Of a DNA stretch of 64,000 bases, positions 9,138-18,647 are shown piece after piece (positions within the stretch are counted from its first letter, which is position 1; each line of letters opens with the position of its first letter). The stretch is taken from NCBI GenBank assembly GCA_965204405.1, contig CBDBEN010000004.1:372001-436000 (forward strand), given 5' to 3'. The notes under the pieces were generated by a model, which had not been told where the DNA came from, searched no databases, and worked only from the letters and a program-made list of their open reading frames with translations. Origin of the DNA: JANQPX01 sp965204405 (lineage in GTDB: Bacteria > Pseudomonadota > Alphaproteobacteria > Geminicoccales > Geminicoccaceae). The position numbers and the translations under genes are program-made.

Positions 9138-10553
9138 TCAGCAGATCTTCTTAATCGCTGGTTCGGTCTCTGCGGATAGTAAGCCGGAAATATCCCAGAG
9201 ACGAATGGTCCTGTCGGCGGAGTAGGTCAAGACCAAGGTCTTGTCACGGTTGAAAGTGATCCCTTCGATGGGTCCCTGATGCCGTATAGGCTCTCCGATC
9301 GCAGAGCCCGTTTCAGCATCCCAAAATCGAGCAGTTTGATCTGCCGAGTAGGTGAAGATGAGCGTTTCGTCCTTGAAGAAATAGGCTTCCCCAACAGCCC
9401 CCTGATGCCGCAACGGCCGGCCTAGCGCTTCGCCTGTTTCAGCATCCCACAGCCGCGCAGTCTGATCCTCGGCGTAAGTAAGGATCAGCGTCTCATCACG
9501 ATTGGAAGAGGCGCCTTCAACGGCGCCTTGGTGCCTCAATATCGGTCCGGCAGGCTTGCCGGTCGCGACCTCCCACTGCCGCACAGTTCCATCGCTCGAA
9601 TAAGTGAGGATCAAGCTTTCGTCGCTGTTGAAATCGGCACCGCCAATGGCTCCCTGATGACGCATGGGACTTCCCACAGGCTGACCGGTCTTGGCCTCCC
9701 ACATGCGCGCTGTCCCATCGTCCGAGTAGGTAAGGATCAAGCTCTCATCACTATTGAACACGGCTCCGCCGACAGGCCCCTGATGACGCATGGGGCTGCC
9801 TACTGCGAGGCTGGTTTCGGTATCCCAAAGGCGTGCCGTTCCATCACTTGAATAGGTGAGGAGGAGGGTGCCATCTTGGTTGAAGGCCACACCGCCGATG
9901 GCGCCTCGATGAGGAAACGCCCCGCCAACACGATCGCCACTGTCAGTATCCCAAAGACGAACAGTGCCATCGTCCGAATAAGTCAGAATCAGATTTTCGT
10001 CAGCACTAAATTCCGCCCCGCCAACAAGCGCCTGATGACGAAGCGGTTCCAATACAGGTTTCCCCGTTGATGCATCCCAAAGTCGGGCCGTTTTATCATC
10101 CGAATAGGTTAGGATCTGCGTCTCATCCGTACTGAAAACAGCCCCACCAATCGCACCTTGGTGACGTAGAACAGGTCCGGCAGGCTCACATGTCGTGGCT
10201 TTCCAGAGGCGCGCTGTCCCATCATCGGAATAGGACAGGATCAAGCTTTCATCGTCGTTGAAAACTGCACCTGTCACTTCAAGCTGATGACGCATGCCAC
10301 GCGCTTTACGCCCCTGCCCTCGAAAATGTCGAGGGACCGCATTGATCCCGGCGATCGCTACGGGGTCTCCGGCCTGTGTTACATGATCCTGATCGCCGGG
10401 TCCCGCCATGACACCAAAATCGGCAGCCAATCCAGTACCAGCTATCAGGCAAAACCATAGGGCCATTAGGCAAAGGAAATAGCCTCCCGGACCATGCCTT
10501 CGGTCTCTCGTTGCGATTGAGTCACACTTGGTCAAATAAGACGTCGCGGACAT
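9138..10553 (-). CDS. Secreted WD40-like protein of nine 42-residue repeats
   Basis: The product has 471 residues from ATG 10553; an upstream TTG is possible. An N-terminal hydrophobic segment (GGYFLCLMALWFCLIAGTGLAA) looks like a signal peptide or anchor. Nine nearly identical tandem repeats of exactly 42 residues (126 bp) follow, of pattern RHQGAIGGAVF, DETLILTYSDDGTARLWD, then TGxPxGxPL. The LTYSDDGTARLWD core is WD40-type, so a beta-propeller scaffold is predicted, but nine units exceed the usual seven. No enzymatic domain is present, which suggests a binding role in the envelope. Transcribed alone; the target is unknown. Confidence 0.75.
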   Translation of the reverse strand: MSATSYLTKCDSIATRDRRHGPGGYFLCLMALWFCLIAGTGLAADFGVMAGPGDQDHVTQAGDPVAIAGINAVPRHFRGQGRKARGMRHQLEVTGAVFNDDESLILSYSDDGTARLWKATTCEPAGPVLRHQGAIGGAVFSTDETQILTYSDDKTARLWDASTGKPVLEPLRHQALVGGAEFSADENLILTYSDDGTVRLWDTDSGDRVGGAFPHRGAIGGVAFNQDGTLLLTYSSDGTARLWDTETSLAVGSPMRHQGPVGGAVFNSDESLILTYSDDGTARMWEAKTGQPVGSPMRHQGAIGGADFNSDESLILTYSSDGTVRQWEVATGKPAGPILRHQGAVEGASSNRDETLILTYAEDQTARLWDAETGEALGRPLRHQGAVGEAYFFKDETLIFTYSADQTARFWDAETGSAIGEPIRHQGPIEGITFNRDKTLVLTYSADRTIRLWDISGLLSAETEPAIKKIC

Positions 10554-10734
10554 GTCGTTTACCAATTGATCTATTCGACGAACGATTTAAGAAATGCGGT
10601 CTCTCAATCATAGCCGAAAGTGACATCTTTGAAAGATCGTCAGAGGCTGCGGCACCGTTTTCGTAAGCGTGGGAACGATCTATCCCGAAGATCATTGTTG
10701 ATTGTATTGAAGCAATTTAGTGGATAGGACAGCA

Positions 10735-10986
10735 ATGTTTATACAAGATCATGAAATTCTTCAGGAAACGGCCACGCGCCTGATCAAGGCCATGGGTGTC
10801 GAGACAGCAATTTCTGTTTGCCGAAGCAACTATTGGCATGGTGTGCTACAGCTGATTCTGGAGCAGCACGCCAAAAATAACGGGCAAACAGTAGACAGAG
10901 CGTCGACCGATCGCCTCTATAATTCACCGCAAGCGGCTAATGATCATCACGCCGAAACAGCGGACAAAGCCATCATCGCCGCCTGA
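10735..10986 (+). CDS. Small hypothetical protein (83 aa)
   Basis: The short ORF starts at ATG 10735, 10-12 bases after a GATAGGA-like Shine-Dalgarno; an in-frame start 15 bases upstream lies in poorer context. It begins MFIQDHEILQETATRLIK and has an amphipathic helical N-terminal half and a low-complexity tail. There is no signal peptide or membrane segment. It stands divergent from the WD40 gene and convergent with the CurA-like reductase gene. The family is not recognised and the gene call itself is moderately supported. Confidence 0.45.
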   Translation: MFIQDHEILQETATRLIKAMGVETAISVCRSNYWHGVLQLILEQHAKNNGQTVDRASTDRLYNSPQAANDHHAETADKAIIAA

Positions 10987-11003
10987 TGCGATAAAGTGTG
11001 CGG

Positions 11004-12017
11004 CTAGTCGACTCGCACCAGGAGCTTGCCGGTGTTGCGGCTTTCGTAAAGCATGCTGATAGCGTCCGGCGCCGCGGCGGCTCCTTCCAAGATATGCTCA
11101 TTATAAGCCAGCTCGCCCTCGCGGACCCAATCGGTCAGCTGTACGATCGCCTCTTCATATTGGGCCTTGTAGTCCAGAACTAGAAATCCCTGCATGCGCG
11201 CACGGGCCACCAACAACTGGCGGTGGACCCTGGGGCCATCGGGAAGCGGCGACCAGTCGGTGAGGGCTGCCGTGCCGCAGATCGCAATCCTGGCCCCCTT
11301 TGCTAAATTGGCCATCACGGCATCGCTGATCATCCCGCATGTGTTGTCAAAATAGCAGTTGACACCATTGGGGCAGGCCGCTTTCAGGGCTTCAGCGACA
11401 TCCTGCCGTCGGTAGTCGATCACCTCGTCATAGCCGAACCGCTCCCGGCAGAGCTTGGCCTTCTCGGCACTCCCGGTAATACCGACCGTTCTAGCCCCTT
11501 TGATCTTAGCGATTTGGCCGACTGTGGAGCCGACCGCGCCGGCGGCGGTCGACACAACGACCGTGTCGCCAGGTTTTGGATTGCAAATGTCGAGAAGTCC
11601 GAAATAAGCAGTCACACCATTCAGCCCGAGCACACCCAATGCTAGGGAGCTGGGAAGATCCGTTTCGGTGACCTTTCGGTCCACTAGGTTGCCGTCGCCG
11701 ATCGCATAACGCTGCCAGCCAAACATACCGGAAACGATCTCTCCTTGCCGGTAGTCAGGGTTCCGGCTCGCAACGACCTCGCCCACCGCAAAAGCCCGCA
11801 TCGTGCTCCCGATCTCGACCGGCGGCAGATAGTTCGGCGCGTCATTGGCCCAGCCCCGCATCGCAGGATCAACTGACCAGAACTCGGTCTTCACCAGAAA
11901 CTCGCCATCCCCTAGATCCGGCACCGCCACCTCGTCTACCGAGAAATGCTCCGCCTTGGGAACGCCCTTGGGCCGGCTCGAGAGGACGACGCGGCGATTG
12001 ACGAGATTGTTGACCAC
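11004..12017 (-). CDS. NADP-dependent oxidoreductase, CurA/prostaglandin-reductase-like (MDR family)
   Basis: This 337-residue zinc-free medium-chain dehydrogenase/reductase has the N-terminal signature FWSVDPAMRGWANDAPNYLPP, seen in curcumin reductase CurA and leukotriene B4 12-hydroxydehydrogenase-like enzymes. It also has a Rossmann motif in DTVVVSTAAGAVGSTVGQIAK (AAGAVGS) followed by KGARTVGITGS. Family members reduce the C=C bond of alpha,beta-unsaturated ketones with NADPH. The length is typical. It appears monocistronic, with the divergent ydbH operon starting 213 bp upstream. Confidence 0.88.
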   Translation of the reverse strand: MVNNLVNRRVVLSSRPKGVPKAEHFSVDEVAVPDLGDGEFLVKTEFWSVDPAMRGWANDAPNYLPPVEIGSTMRAFAVGEVVASRNPDYRQGEIVSGMFGWQRYAIGDGNLVDRKVTETDLPSSLALGVLGLNGVTAYFGLLDICNPKPGDTVVVSTAAGAVGSTVGQIAKIKGARTVGITGSAEKAKLCRERFGYDEVIDYRRQDVAEALKAACPNGVNCYFDNTCGMISDAVMANLAKGARIAICGTAALTDWSPLPDGPRVHRQLLVARARMQGFLVLDYKAQYEEAIVQLTDWVREGELAYNEHILEGAAAAPDAISMLYESRNTGKLLVRVD

Positions 12018-12230
12018 GAATTCTTCTCCCTAGTTTTTCTTCGTAGCCTTTCGACCATAGGGTATCGATGCAGAACCGCCAACGCGGGAACCCCATCGCA
12101 CCCCAGTTGACGTAGCCAGTTGAATAAAGCTGGGAGATCGCACCTACCCAAATTTATCGAGATATGTCAGCATCCTGCCTCTGTTTCCTGAGTGAGAGGC
12201 TCCTTACCCAAGCCTTTGGATCCTACCGAC

Positions 12231-14870
12231 ATGACCCTTTGGCGCTATGCCGGGCTTGCCGTCTTGGCAATCGCACTGCTGATAGCAGCTTTGATCGGCT
12301 TGGCGCCGACCTGGCTGCGACTAGGCTTGACGCTATATGGGATCGACGATGTCCGCTTCGCTTCATTTGATATAGGCCTGACGACTGTCGAACTCAAAGA
12401 CCTTGAGATCGGCACCCCCACCCATCAGGCAGTCGGCCTGATCCGCATCGACTATACTCTCGGCGATTTAATGGACGGGCATGTCGATCGAGTAACGATC
12501 GAAAAGGCAAGCGTCCAAATGGACGTTGACGATACCTTCCCGGAAAATGAAAAAGCAGCCGGGAGTACATCCTTTACCTCTTTGCCAGCAGCAGCCTTTG
12601 TCGACGAGCTCATCGTCGAAGACGGTCGAATTGATCTAGAAACACCAATGGGGCTGCTTACGCTCCCCATATCCGGCCACGTCAGACACCATCGGAACGA
12701 CGTCGCTTTCAAACTGAGGGTCGAAGAGGCAAGTATTGGCCTTCCAGGGAAAGAAATTTCCGCCAATTTCGCCCTCGAAGGCATGCTGCCCCTAAACGAT
12801 GAACCGATCCTGGATCGTCTGGCTGCGTCCGGCAAATTATCGATCAACGCGAACGACGCCACGATCGTCGGCATAGCTGAGGCACTGGAGGGTGCGGGTG
12901 ACATCTTTGTCGATGTAAGAGATGGCAAGCTTGAAGCAACAACGGACAGCCTCAGCATGACGACTCGGAGGCTGCACATTGATACGGGGCCAGTTCAAGG
13001 ACCTTGGGCACTCATACTCGGAGATGGCGATCGTCCTTTACAGATACACGGCGATCATCGCGAAGACGGCTGGCATCTCGCCGTCGAGGGGCCGTTGAAA
13101 CTGTCGGCTGAACCCGGCACGGTCATTGCAAATCTCGATGCCGCCTTGGCCCTGGATGAAGGCGGCGTGTTCGAAAGTCTAGATCGCGGCCTTGTCACTC
13201 TTGATTCCAAAGACCTGTCTTTGATCGAGGGAAATCTTGCCGCCGCCAAGGCCAGGCTGGAGGCGCAGGGCAAACTCGATGCTCTTGATGGTGCTCTGTC
13301 GGTGAAGCTGGATGGCCTTAGCTGGTCTGATGACGACCATGCACTGAGGGATGTCGATCTTGAACAGACAATAGACCTGGCGTTCGACGGCAACGTCCTG
13401 GATCTCTCAATCAAGGAGCGCGGACGCATCGCTGTTGGCCAAATAGCCGTAGGAGACGAGCTTGAAAGCGGCTGGTTCACGGTCAGACTCCGTCCTAACG
13501 ACACACCGGCGGTTCGTATCAGCCCTCGGGACAGAACGTGGCAACATCAACTCAATCTGGAGATCGATCCGGTCAGGATGGAAACGCCTGCAGGGCAATG
13601 GTGGGCTAGGATCGAGGATTTTTCCATCACGGCCGCAGGTGATTTCGACAGCACATACAACAGCCAGCTGGTTATAAAACAAGGCAGGGCGGATTGGCCC
13701 CAATCGAATCTGGCCCTAACCGGCATCGAGAGTGACCTTCGTCTGACATCCGGCGACGCAGATGAAGGCGAGACAATCCCCCTCATCATTCGCGCCATTC
13801 GCCCTCTGGATGAGCCCAAGCTCTTCTCCCCATTCCGTCTGGATGCCGACATTGTACCTTCCGATCCGTTAGCCTTCGATGGAAGGGTGAGGACCAAAGC
13901 AGGTGCCGGCGCCGCGATTAGCTTTTCCGGACGCTTTCAGCAAGCGACCGGCGAAGGAGCGCTCACCTTTGATCTTCCCAATCTGACCTTTGATCCGAAT
14001 GGCTTGCAGCCGGAAGACCTGTCGCCGCTTCTCCAGGATGTTCTCGCGGATGTATCAGGCAGCGTAGCCGTCACCGGTGACCTGACATGGGGGGCAGACG
14101 ATGTTTCCAGCAAGGCCGATTTCCTGATCGAGGAACTCGGCTTGTCAATTGGCCCTGCGAGGCTGGAACGCGTTAACACGTTGCTTCGTTTTGATAGTCT
14201 CACTCCCCCTACAACACTGCCTGGACAAGAACTTGCCATCGCGCTGTTGGATGTGGGGCTGCCGCTTACGGATGGTGTCGTTTCCATGCAGCTCGAGGCT
14301 GATGGTAGACTCTCGGTGGATCGGCTAACCTGGCGGTTCGCAGATGGTGAGGTGCAGGCGCGACCGTTCACCTTTGGTTCAGACGTTCAGGACTTAACTA
14401 TGGTTCTGGATGTCAATCAACTCGACCTGAACGGGCTGCTCGGATTAACCAAGCTGGACGGTTTGAGTGGCGAGGGTCGCATTGACGGAGAATTGCCGCT
14501 GACAATCAGCGAAAGCGGTGCACTCATTGCCGATGGCAAGCTGAGTGCGACACAAGCCGGAGTCTTGCGCTATAAGCCGGATGAGACACCAGGCGTTCTG
14601 CAATCTGGAGGCGAAAGCATCGGGCTGATGCTGCAAGCTTTGGAGAATTTTCACTATGACGAACTCGACATCACGCTTGATGGCCGAACCGATGGCGAGA
14701 CCGATATCGGCCTCCATATCCGCGGCGCCAATCCAGAGCTGTACGATGGCTACCCTATCGAATTCAACCTGGACCTCAAAGGCGATTTGGCAAATATTGT
14801 CCGGACCAACCTGTCGAACTATCAGATCCCCGATCGCATACGCGAGCGGTTGCAGGGTTTCGGGCAATAG
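12231..14870 (+). CDS. ydbH: YdbH-family AsmA-like intermembrane lipid-transport protein
   Basis: The product has 879 residues from ATG 12231. An earlier GTG at 12192 would only lengthen the cytosolic tail. The N-terminus MTLWRYAGLAVLAIALLIAALIG is a signal anchor, followed by a long periplasmic beta-rich region of AsmA type with many alternating hydrophobic strands and the word-like repeat LDxxLxLDxL. A C-terminal segment contains the conserved stretch YDELDITLDGRTDGETDIGLHIRG. In E. coli, YdbH works with YnbE as an envelope-spanning bridge for phospholipid transport, partly redundant with TamB and YhdP. The next two genes match YnbE and YdbL, which strengthens the call. Confidence 0.85.
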   Translation: MTLWRYAGLAVLAIALLIAALIGLAPTWLRLGLTLYGIDDVRFASFDIGLTTVELKDLEIGTPTHQAVGLIRIDYTLGDLMDGHVDRVTIEKASVQMDVDDTFPENEKAAGSTSFTSLPAAAFVDELIVEDGRIDLETPMGLLTLPISGHVRHHRNDVAFKLRVEEASIGLPGKEISANFALEGMLPLNDEPILDRLAASGKLSINANDATIVGIAEALEGAGDIFVDVRDGKLEATTDSLSMTTRRLHIDTGPVQGPWALILGDGDRPLQIHGDHREDGWHLAVEGPLKLSAEPGTVIANLDAALALDEGGVFESLDRGLVTLDSKDLSLIEGNLAAAKARLEAQGKLDALDGALSVKLDGLSWSDDDHALRDVDLEQTIDLAFDGNVLDLSIKERGRIAVGQIAVGDELESGWFTVRLRPNDTPAVRISPRDRTWQHQLNLEIDPVRMETPAGQWWARIEDFSITAAGDFDSTYNSQLVIKQGRADWPQSNLALTGIESDLRLTSGDADEGETIPLIIRAIRPLDEPKLFSPFRLDADIVPSDPLAFDGRVRTKAGAGAAISFSGRFQQATGEGALTFDLPNLTFDPNGLQPEDLSPLLQDVLADVSGSVAVTGDLTWGADDVSSKADFLIEELGLSIGPARLERVNTLLRFDSLTPPTTLPGQELAIALLDVGLPLTDGVVSMQLEADGRLSVDRLTWRFADGEVQARPFTFGSDVQDLTMVLDVNQLDLNGLLGLTKLDGLSGEGRIDGELPLTISESGALIADGKLSATQAGVLRYKPDETPGVLQSGGESIGLMLQALENFHYDELDITLDGRTDGETDIGLHIRGANPELYDGYPIEFNLDLKGDLANIVRTNLSNYQIPDRIRERLQGFGQ

Positions 14871-15048
14871 GCTACTGGCAGCGCTGCCGGTGCTGATGAT
14901 TGCTGCGGCCTGTCAGCCAAAGGTGGCGATCGAAGCCCCGAAGGACCCCATCGTGATCAATTTGAACGTCAAGATTGAGCAGGAGGTCAGGGTCAAGGTT
15001 GAGAAGGATGTCGATGACCTCTTCAGCGACAATGAAGATTTGTTTTAG
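14797..15048 (+). CDS. ynbE: YnbE-like outer-membrane lipoprotein (start uncertain)
   Basis: A small lipoprotein has the lipobox-like MIAAAC (Cys codon at 14911-14913) followed by QPKVAIEAPKDPIVINLNVK and a C-terminus VDDLFSDNEDLF, closely matching the YnbE pattern. The start is unclear. No ATG gives a full signal peptide: TTG 14797 lies within ydbH and gives a 38-residue leader, GTG 14890 gives only 7 residues, and CTG 14875 would match the E. coli length best. It overlaps the ydbH 3' end in another frame. In E. coli, YnbE multimerises and contacts YdbH at the outer membrane. Confidence 0.75.
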   Translation: MSGPTCRTIRSPIAYASGCRVSGNRLLAALPVLMIAAACQPKVAIEAPKDPIVINLNVKIEQEVRVKVEKDVDDLFSDNEDLF

Positions 15049-15059
15049 GAGCTGATGCC

Positions 15060-15401
15060 ATGTCCAGAATTTTCCTCTCTTTTGCGGCATCACTCATGCT
15101 GGTGTTCGCGTTGTTCGCCAACCTTGATCATGCGCATGCCGGTCCGCTGGATGATGCCAAAGCAGAAGGCCTAGTCGGCGAGCAGATGGACGGCTACGTC
15201 GGTATCGTCGGAGGCAACGGCAATGTGCAGGGACTGGTCGATGACATCAATGCCAAGCGAAGAGCAAAATACGCCGAGATTGCAAAGAAACGTAGCGCTC
15301 CGACCGAAGCTGTCGCCCAGATTGCCGGCAAAAAGCTGATCGAACGAACACCCGCCGGGCAGTATGTTAGAGGCAGTGACGGCCAGTGGCGGCAAAAGTA
15401 G
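15060..15401 (+). CDS. ydbL: YdbL-family periplasmic protein (DUF1318)
   Basis: The 113-residue protein has a signal peptide ending around DHAHA, then PLDDAKAEGLVGEQMDGYVG, the conserved DUF1318 core in which a Gly-rich segment and VDDINAKRRAKYAEIAKK follow. The gene begins 11 bases after ynbE. In E. coli the homologue is the third gene of ydbH-ynbE-ydbL and is thought to modulate the YdbH-YnbE bridge; that role is inferred here from synteny. Confidence 0.87.
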   Translation: MSRIFLSFAASLMLVFALFANLDHAHAGPLDDAKAEGLVGEQMDGYVGIVGGNGNVQGLVDDINAKRRAKYAEIAKKRSAPTEAVAQIAGKKLIERTPAGQYVRGSDGQWRQK

Positions 15402-15436
15402 TGACGGCGAAAATGGCACAAGAAACATAAACGGTA

Positions 15437-16231
15437 GTGTCGGGCACCTTTTTCCAATCGGACCTGGTTGTTGCCACCTATGATGCGCTGACAGAGCAGG
15501 CCAATCAGCAAATCGCCGGTGACCTGACTTTCTATACAGACTGTGCCAAACGCTATGGCGGGCCTGTTCTTGAATTAGGCGTCGGAACTGGACGGGTCGC
15601 CTGGGCGATTGCCGAGTCCGGGCATCCGGTTCTCGGGTTGGATTTGTCAGAGAAAATGCTTGCTGCAGCGAAGGCTAGGGGTGAGCGTCATACCGAAGAG
15701 GTTCGGGGTCGCGTCGATCTTCGGTTAGCCGACATGACCGATTTTGAACTCGACCGGCGCTTCGCCCTCACCATCATTCCTTTCAGTGCTTTTCAGCACC
15801 TGACCACACCGGCCTTACAGCGCGCTTGTTTGACATCCATCCGTAGGCATCTGGTCCGGGATGGGAGGTTAGTGCTGGATGTGTTCGATCCACTCCTTGA
15901 CGCTTGTGTACCGGGCGCAGACTCACCTAACCCGGACCGGGAGGCCGTCGACGCCACAACCGGCGATCGGTTCTGTCGCCGCAGCATCGAGCGCGTCAAT
16001 GACCCACTCAGTCAGACGTTTAAGGAGGTCTTTCGTCTCGAACGCTTCGATGATGCCGGCACACTCCTGGAGAGCCAAGAGGCCGTTCATCACCTGCGTT
16101 GGGCTACCCGCCAGGAGATGCTTTATTTATTCGAGCTGAGTGGCTTCGAGATTGAAGCATCTTATTCTGATTTCGAGCGGCATGAACCCTGTTACGGCAG
16201 GCGTCAGGTCTGGATTGTCAAGGTTGCCTGA
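15437..16231 (+). CDS. Class I SAM-dependent methyltransferase
   Basis: This 264-residue protein starts at GTG 15437. Motif I is ELGVGTGRVAWAIAESG (residues about 46-62), followed by the acidic GLDLSEKMLAAAKAR that holds the adenosyl ribose, and motif II/III in LRLADMTDFEL and LVLDVFDPLL. A C-terminal substrate segment is present. No substrate-specific signature is recognised. It begins 35 bases downstream of ydbL and may be the last gene of that operon, though no functional link is known. Confidence 0.85.
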   Translation: MSGTFFQSDLVVATYDALTEQANQQIAGDLTFYTDCAKRYGGPVLELGVGTGRVAWAIAESGHPVLGLDLSEKMLAAAKARGERHTEEVRGRVDLRLADMTDFELDRRFALTIIPFSAFQHLTTPALQRACLTSIRRHLVRDGRLVLDVFDPLLDACVPGADSPNPDREAVDATTGDRFCRRSIERVNDPLSQTFKEVFRLERFDDAGTLLESQEAVHHLRWATRQEMLYLFELSGFEIEASYSDFERHEPCYGRRQVWIVKVA

Positions 16232-16395
16232 TAAAAAAAAGCTGCTCCGCCGCCCTTTCACTGCCTTTGCCGGCCATCCTATAACGGAAGTATGACAAGT
16301 AAAAACGATCGCCTTGTTGTGCCCGTGCCTTCGATCTCGAGAAAATCAGAAGCTCGCCTCAACGCGCGATCAAGACCCAAATGAAGGAGGCTCTT

Positions 16396-17745
16396 ATGAT
16401 GTTTGGACGACGGTGCTCCGCCCTGCTGGGCAGTGCTGTGTTTTTTCTTGGTACCATCGGCGTGAATGCCCAGGAGATCAGTTTTTGGACAACGGAGGAA
16501 CAGCCCGAACGCCTGGCAGTTCAAGAGGAAATCGCCACCGACTTCAAAACTGCGACCGGCATTGACGTTCAGGTCATTCCGGTGAGCGAGACTGAACTAG
16601 GCACACGGGCGACCGCCGCGTTTGCCGCCGGCGATCTTCCCGATGTTATCTATCACACCCTGCAATATACCCTTCCCTGGAATGAAGCCGGTATTCTCGA
16701 TCCGGACGCGGCGAGCGAGACGATCGAAGCGCTCGGAGCGAATACTTTCGCAAAGAGAGCGCTCGACCTGGTCAGTGTAGATGGTGGCTATGCTGCGGTG
16801 CCGGTCGACGGCTGGACCCAGATGATCGTGTACCGTAAGGACCTGTTCGAGGAAAAAGGCCTAGATGCGCCGACAACTTACGAAGCAATCACTAGGGCGA
16901 TCGATGCGTTGCACAACCCGCCCGAGTTGTTTGGCTTCGTTGCACCTACCAAGATTGATGAGAACTATATGAGCCAAGTGCTGGAGCATGTGTTTCTCGC
17001 CAATGGCGTCAGCCCGGTCGGTGCAAGTGGCTTTCAGGAATTGGACGTTGCCAAGACGACGGAGGTGCTCGACTTTTACAAGGCGATCGCTAAAGCATCA
17101 CCGCCAGGCGAGCTATATTGGGATCAGGCACGCTCGCTGTTCTTCGCGGGCGACGCAGCGATGATCATCTGGTCGCCGTTTATTCTGGATGAGCTTGCCG
17201 GCCTTCGCGATTCCGCACCGCCGACCATCACCGATGATCCAACCTCCAAGGAACTCGCCAGTAAAACCGGAATCGTCACGACCTTCGCCGGCCCCTCCAA
17301 TCCAGATGGTGCAGCCTGGGCGGACATCCGCTATTTCGGCATCACCGCAGATGCCGATGTCGACAATGCCATCGAATTCGTCAAGTTCTCGATGGGTGAG
17401 GACTATACCAAGACGCTGGGCATGGCCCCAGAGGGCAAGTTCCCGGTCCGCCGAGGTGATGGCAGCGATGCCGAAGCCTATGTCAAAGCATGGTCGGCAC
17501 TCCCTGTGGGCGTCGACCGAAAGGCGCCTCTAGCAGACATTTATCCAGCCGAAGTCATTGGTGAGATCGTCGCCGGTCTTGACACCGCCAATCGCTGGGG
17601 TGTTGCCGAAGGTCAGCTTGCGCTTGCCTCCAAGATGATCAACGGCCAGGCCATGAACCGCATTGTCAGGCAGTTTATCGATGATGAGATCGAAGCGGCC
17701 GCAGCAGTCGAGGCGCTGAACTTGGAATATGCCAAGGTGGAGTAG
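16396..17745 (+). CDS. ABC sugar-type (CUT1) extracellular solute-binding protein
   Basis: The product has 449 residues from ATG 16396, five bases after a perfect AAGGAGG at 16384-16390 (a second ATG follows directly). A signal peptide ends near IGVNAQ. The mature part has SFWTTEEQPER, LPDVIYHTLQYTLPW and AGDAAMIIWSPFILDELAGL, typical of family 1 solute-binding proteins for carbohydrates or polyols. It is followed by a strong terminator and has no adjacent permease; the nearest CUT1 permeases start 5 kb downstream and have their own binding protein. The ligand is unknown. Confidence 0.87.
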   Translation: MMFGRRCSALLGSAVFFLGTIGVNAQEISFWTTEEQPERLAVQEEIATDFKTATGIDVQVIPVSETELGTRATAAFAAGDLPDVIYHTLQYTLPWNEAGILDPDAASETIEALGANTFAKRALDLVSVDGGYAAVPVDGWTQMIVYRKDLFEEKGLDAPTTYEAITRAIDALHNPPELFGFVAPTKIDENYMSQVLEHVFLANGVSPVGASGFQELDVAKTTEVLDFYKAIAKASPPGELYWDQARSLFFAGDAAMIIWSPFILDELAGLRDSAPPTITDDPTSKELASKTGIVTTFAGPSNPDGAAWADIRYFGITADADVDNAIEFVKFSMGEDYTKTLGMAPEGKFPVRRGDGSDAEAYVKAWSALPVGVDRKAPLADIYPAEVIGEIVAGLDTANRWGVAEGQLALASKMINGQAMNRIVRQFIDDEIEAAAAVEALNLEYAKVE

Positions 17746-17773
17746 CCACCGGAAGTTCAATTGTGATGTCAAC

Positions 17774-17806
17774 GGGCGGCCGGCAACCAACGGCCGCCCA
17801 TTTTTT
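17774..17806 (+). terminator. Rho-independent terminator after the solute-binding protein gene
   Basis: A perfect 9-bp inverted repeat GGGCGGCCG (17774-17782) and CGGCCGCCC (17791-17799) with an 8-base loop is followed by A and six Ts. It sits 28 bases after the stop codon of the solute-binding protein gene. The convergent GST gene ends at 17849. Confidence 0.93.
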
Positions 17807-17848
17807 GTCCGGGCGAATCGGCGCCGCAGAACTTACTTCAGAAACACT

Positions 17849-18475
17849 CTATCTGGCTTCAGGATCCGGCATAGCCGCATCGTCGATCGCCGTCGCTCGG
17901 CGCCAAGCTTCTCTTCCCTCGATCCTGGACCAATAGGCCTCAAAACCAGGGCGATTCTCGATCGACCCGAATTTGAGCCCCCATCCTATATGGGAACCGA
18001 CATAGACATCAGCTGCGGTGAACCGGTCACCGGCAATATAACCGTTACCGGTTACCGCCGTCTCCAGCACATCCATGACATTGTCAAAATTGCCATAACC
18101 AACCATCACTTCCTTCTCTTTTGGAACTTCCACACCGAGCGATCTGTTGACGATCGCCGCTTCTAGAGGCCCGGCAGCGAAGAAAAGCCAGCGATAGTAG
18201 GCACCGCGATCATCCACAGCAGGTGCAAGACCCACATGAGGGAAAGCATCGGCAAGATAAGCAAGAATGGCAGCACATTCGGTGACGATGGTCTCGCCAT
18301 GGCGAATTGCCGGCACTTTACCCATCGGGTTAATTGCCAGATACGCCGGTGCCTTCATGGTCGTACCATAGTCGAGAAACTCAGTTTGATAAGGCGTGCC
18401 GACCTCTTCCAGCATCCAGCGGACGATGCGGCCACGGGACATGGGGTTGGTATAGAACGTGAGCTTATCGGTCAC
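17849..18475 (-). CDS. Glutathione S-transferase family protein
   Basis: The product has 208 residues from GTG 18475, seven bases after CAGGAG; an in-frame ATG further upstream lacks a Shine-Dalgarno. The N-terminal thioredoxin-like domain has LTFYTNPMSRGRIVRWMLEE and the cis-Pro/SNAIL-like region NPMGKVPAIRHGETIVTECA. The C-terminal all-helical domain has DRFTAADVYVGSHIGWGL. These fit a bacterial GST of the Beta/Nu-like type. The substrate cannot be inferred. It appears monocistronic. Confidence 0.9.
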   Translation of the reverse strand: MTDKLTFYTNPMSRGRIVRWMLEEVGTPYQTEFLDYGTTMKAPAYLAINPMGKVPAIRHGETIVTECAAILAYLADAFPHVGLAPAVDDRGAYYRWLFFAAGPLEAAIVNRSLGVEVPKEKEVMVGYGNFDNVMDVLETAVTGNGYIAGDRFTAADVYVGSHIGWGLKFGSIENRPGFEAYWSRIEGREAWRRATAIDDAAMPDPEAR

Positions 18476-18647
18476 AAAGTTGCTCCTGGGTATGTCTGGG
18501 CCAACTGCCGCAAATGAACGCGTCAATTCTCACTACACAACGTGATTGGCCTGGCTGGACTAAGCCTCTCGCAGATTCCCTTTTCAAGCATCGGATCACG
18601 AAGTTCAAGATATCACTTCAGTTAGGCGATTTCAGATTTCCGAAGGC

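Noticed and set aside
9138..10553. Regular 126-bp repeats as a possible CRISPR array
   Set aside because: The repeats are contiguous, coding and translate to WD40-type units; there are no short spacers or cas genes.
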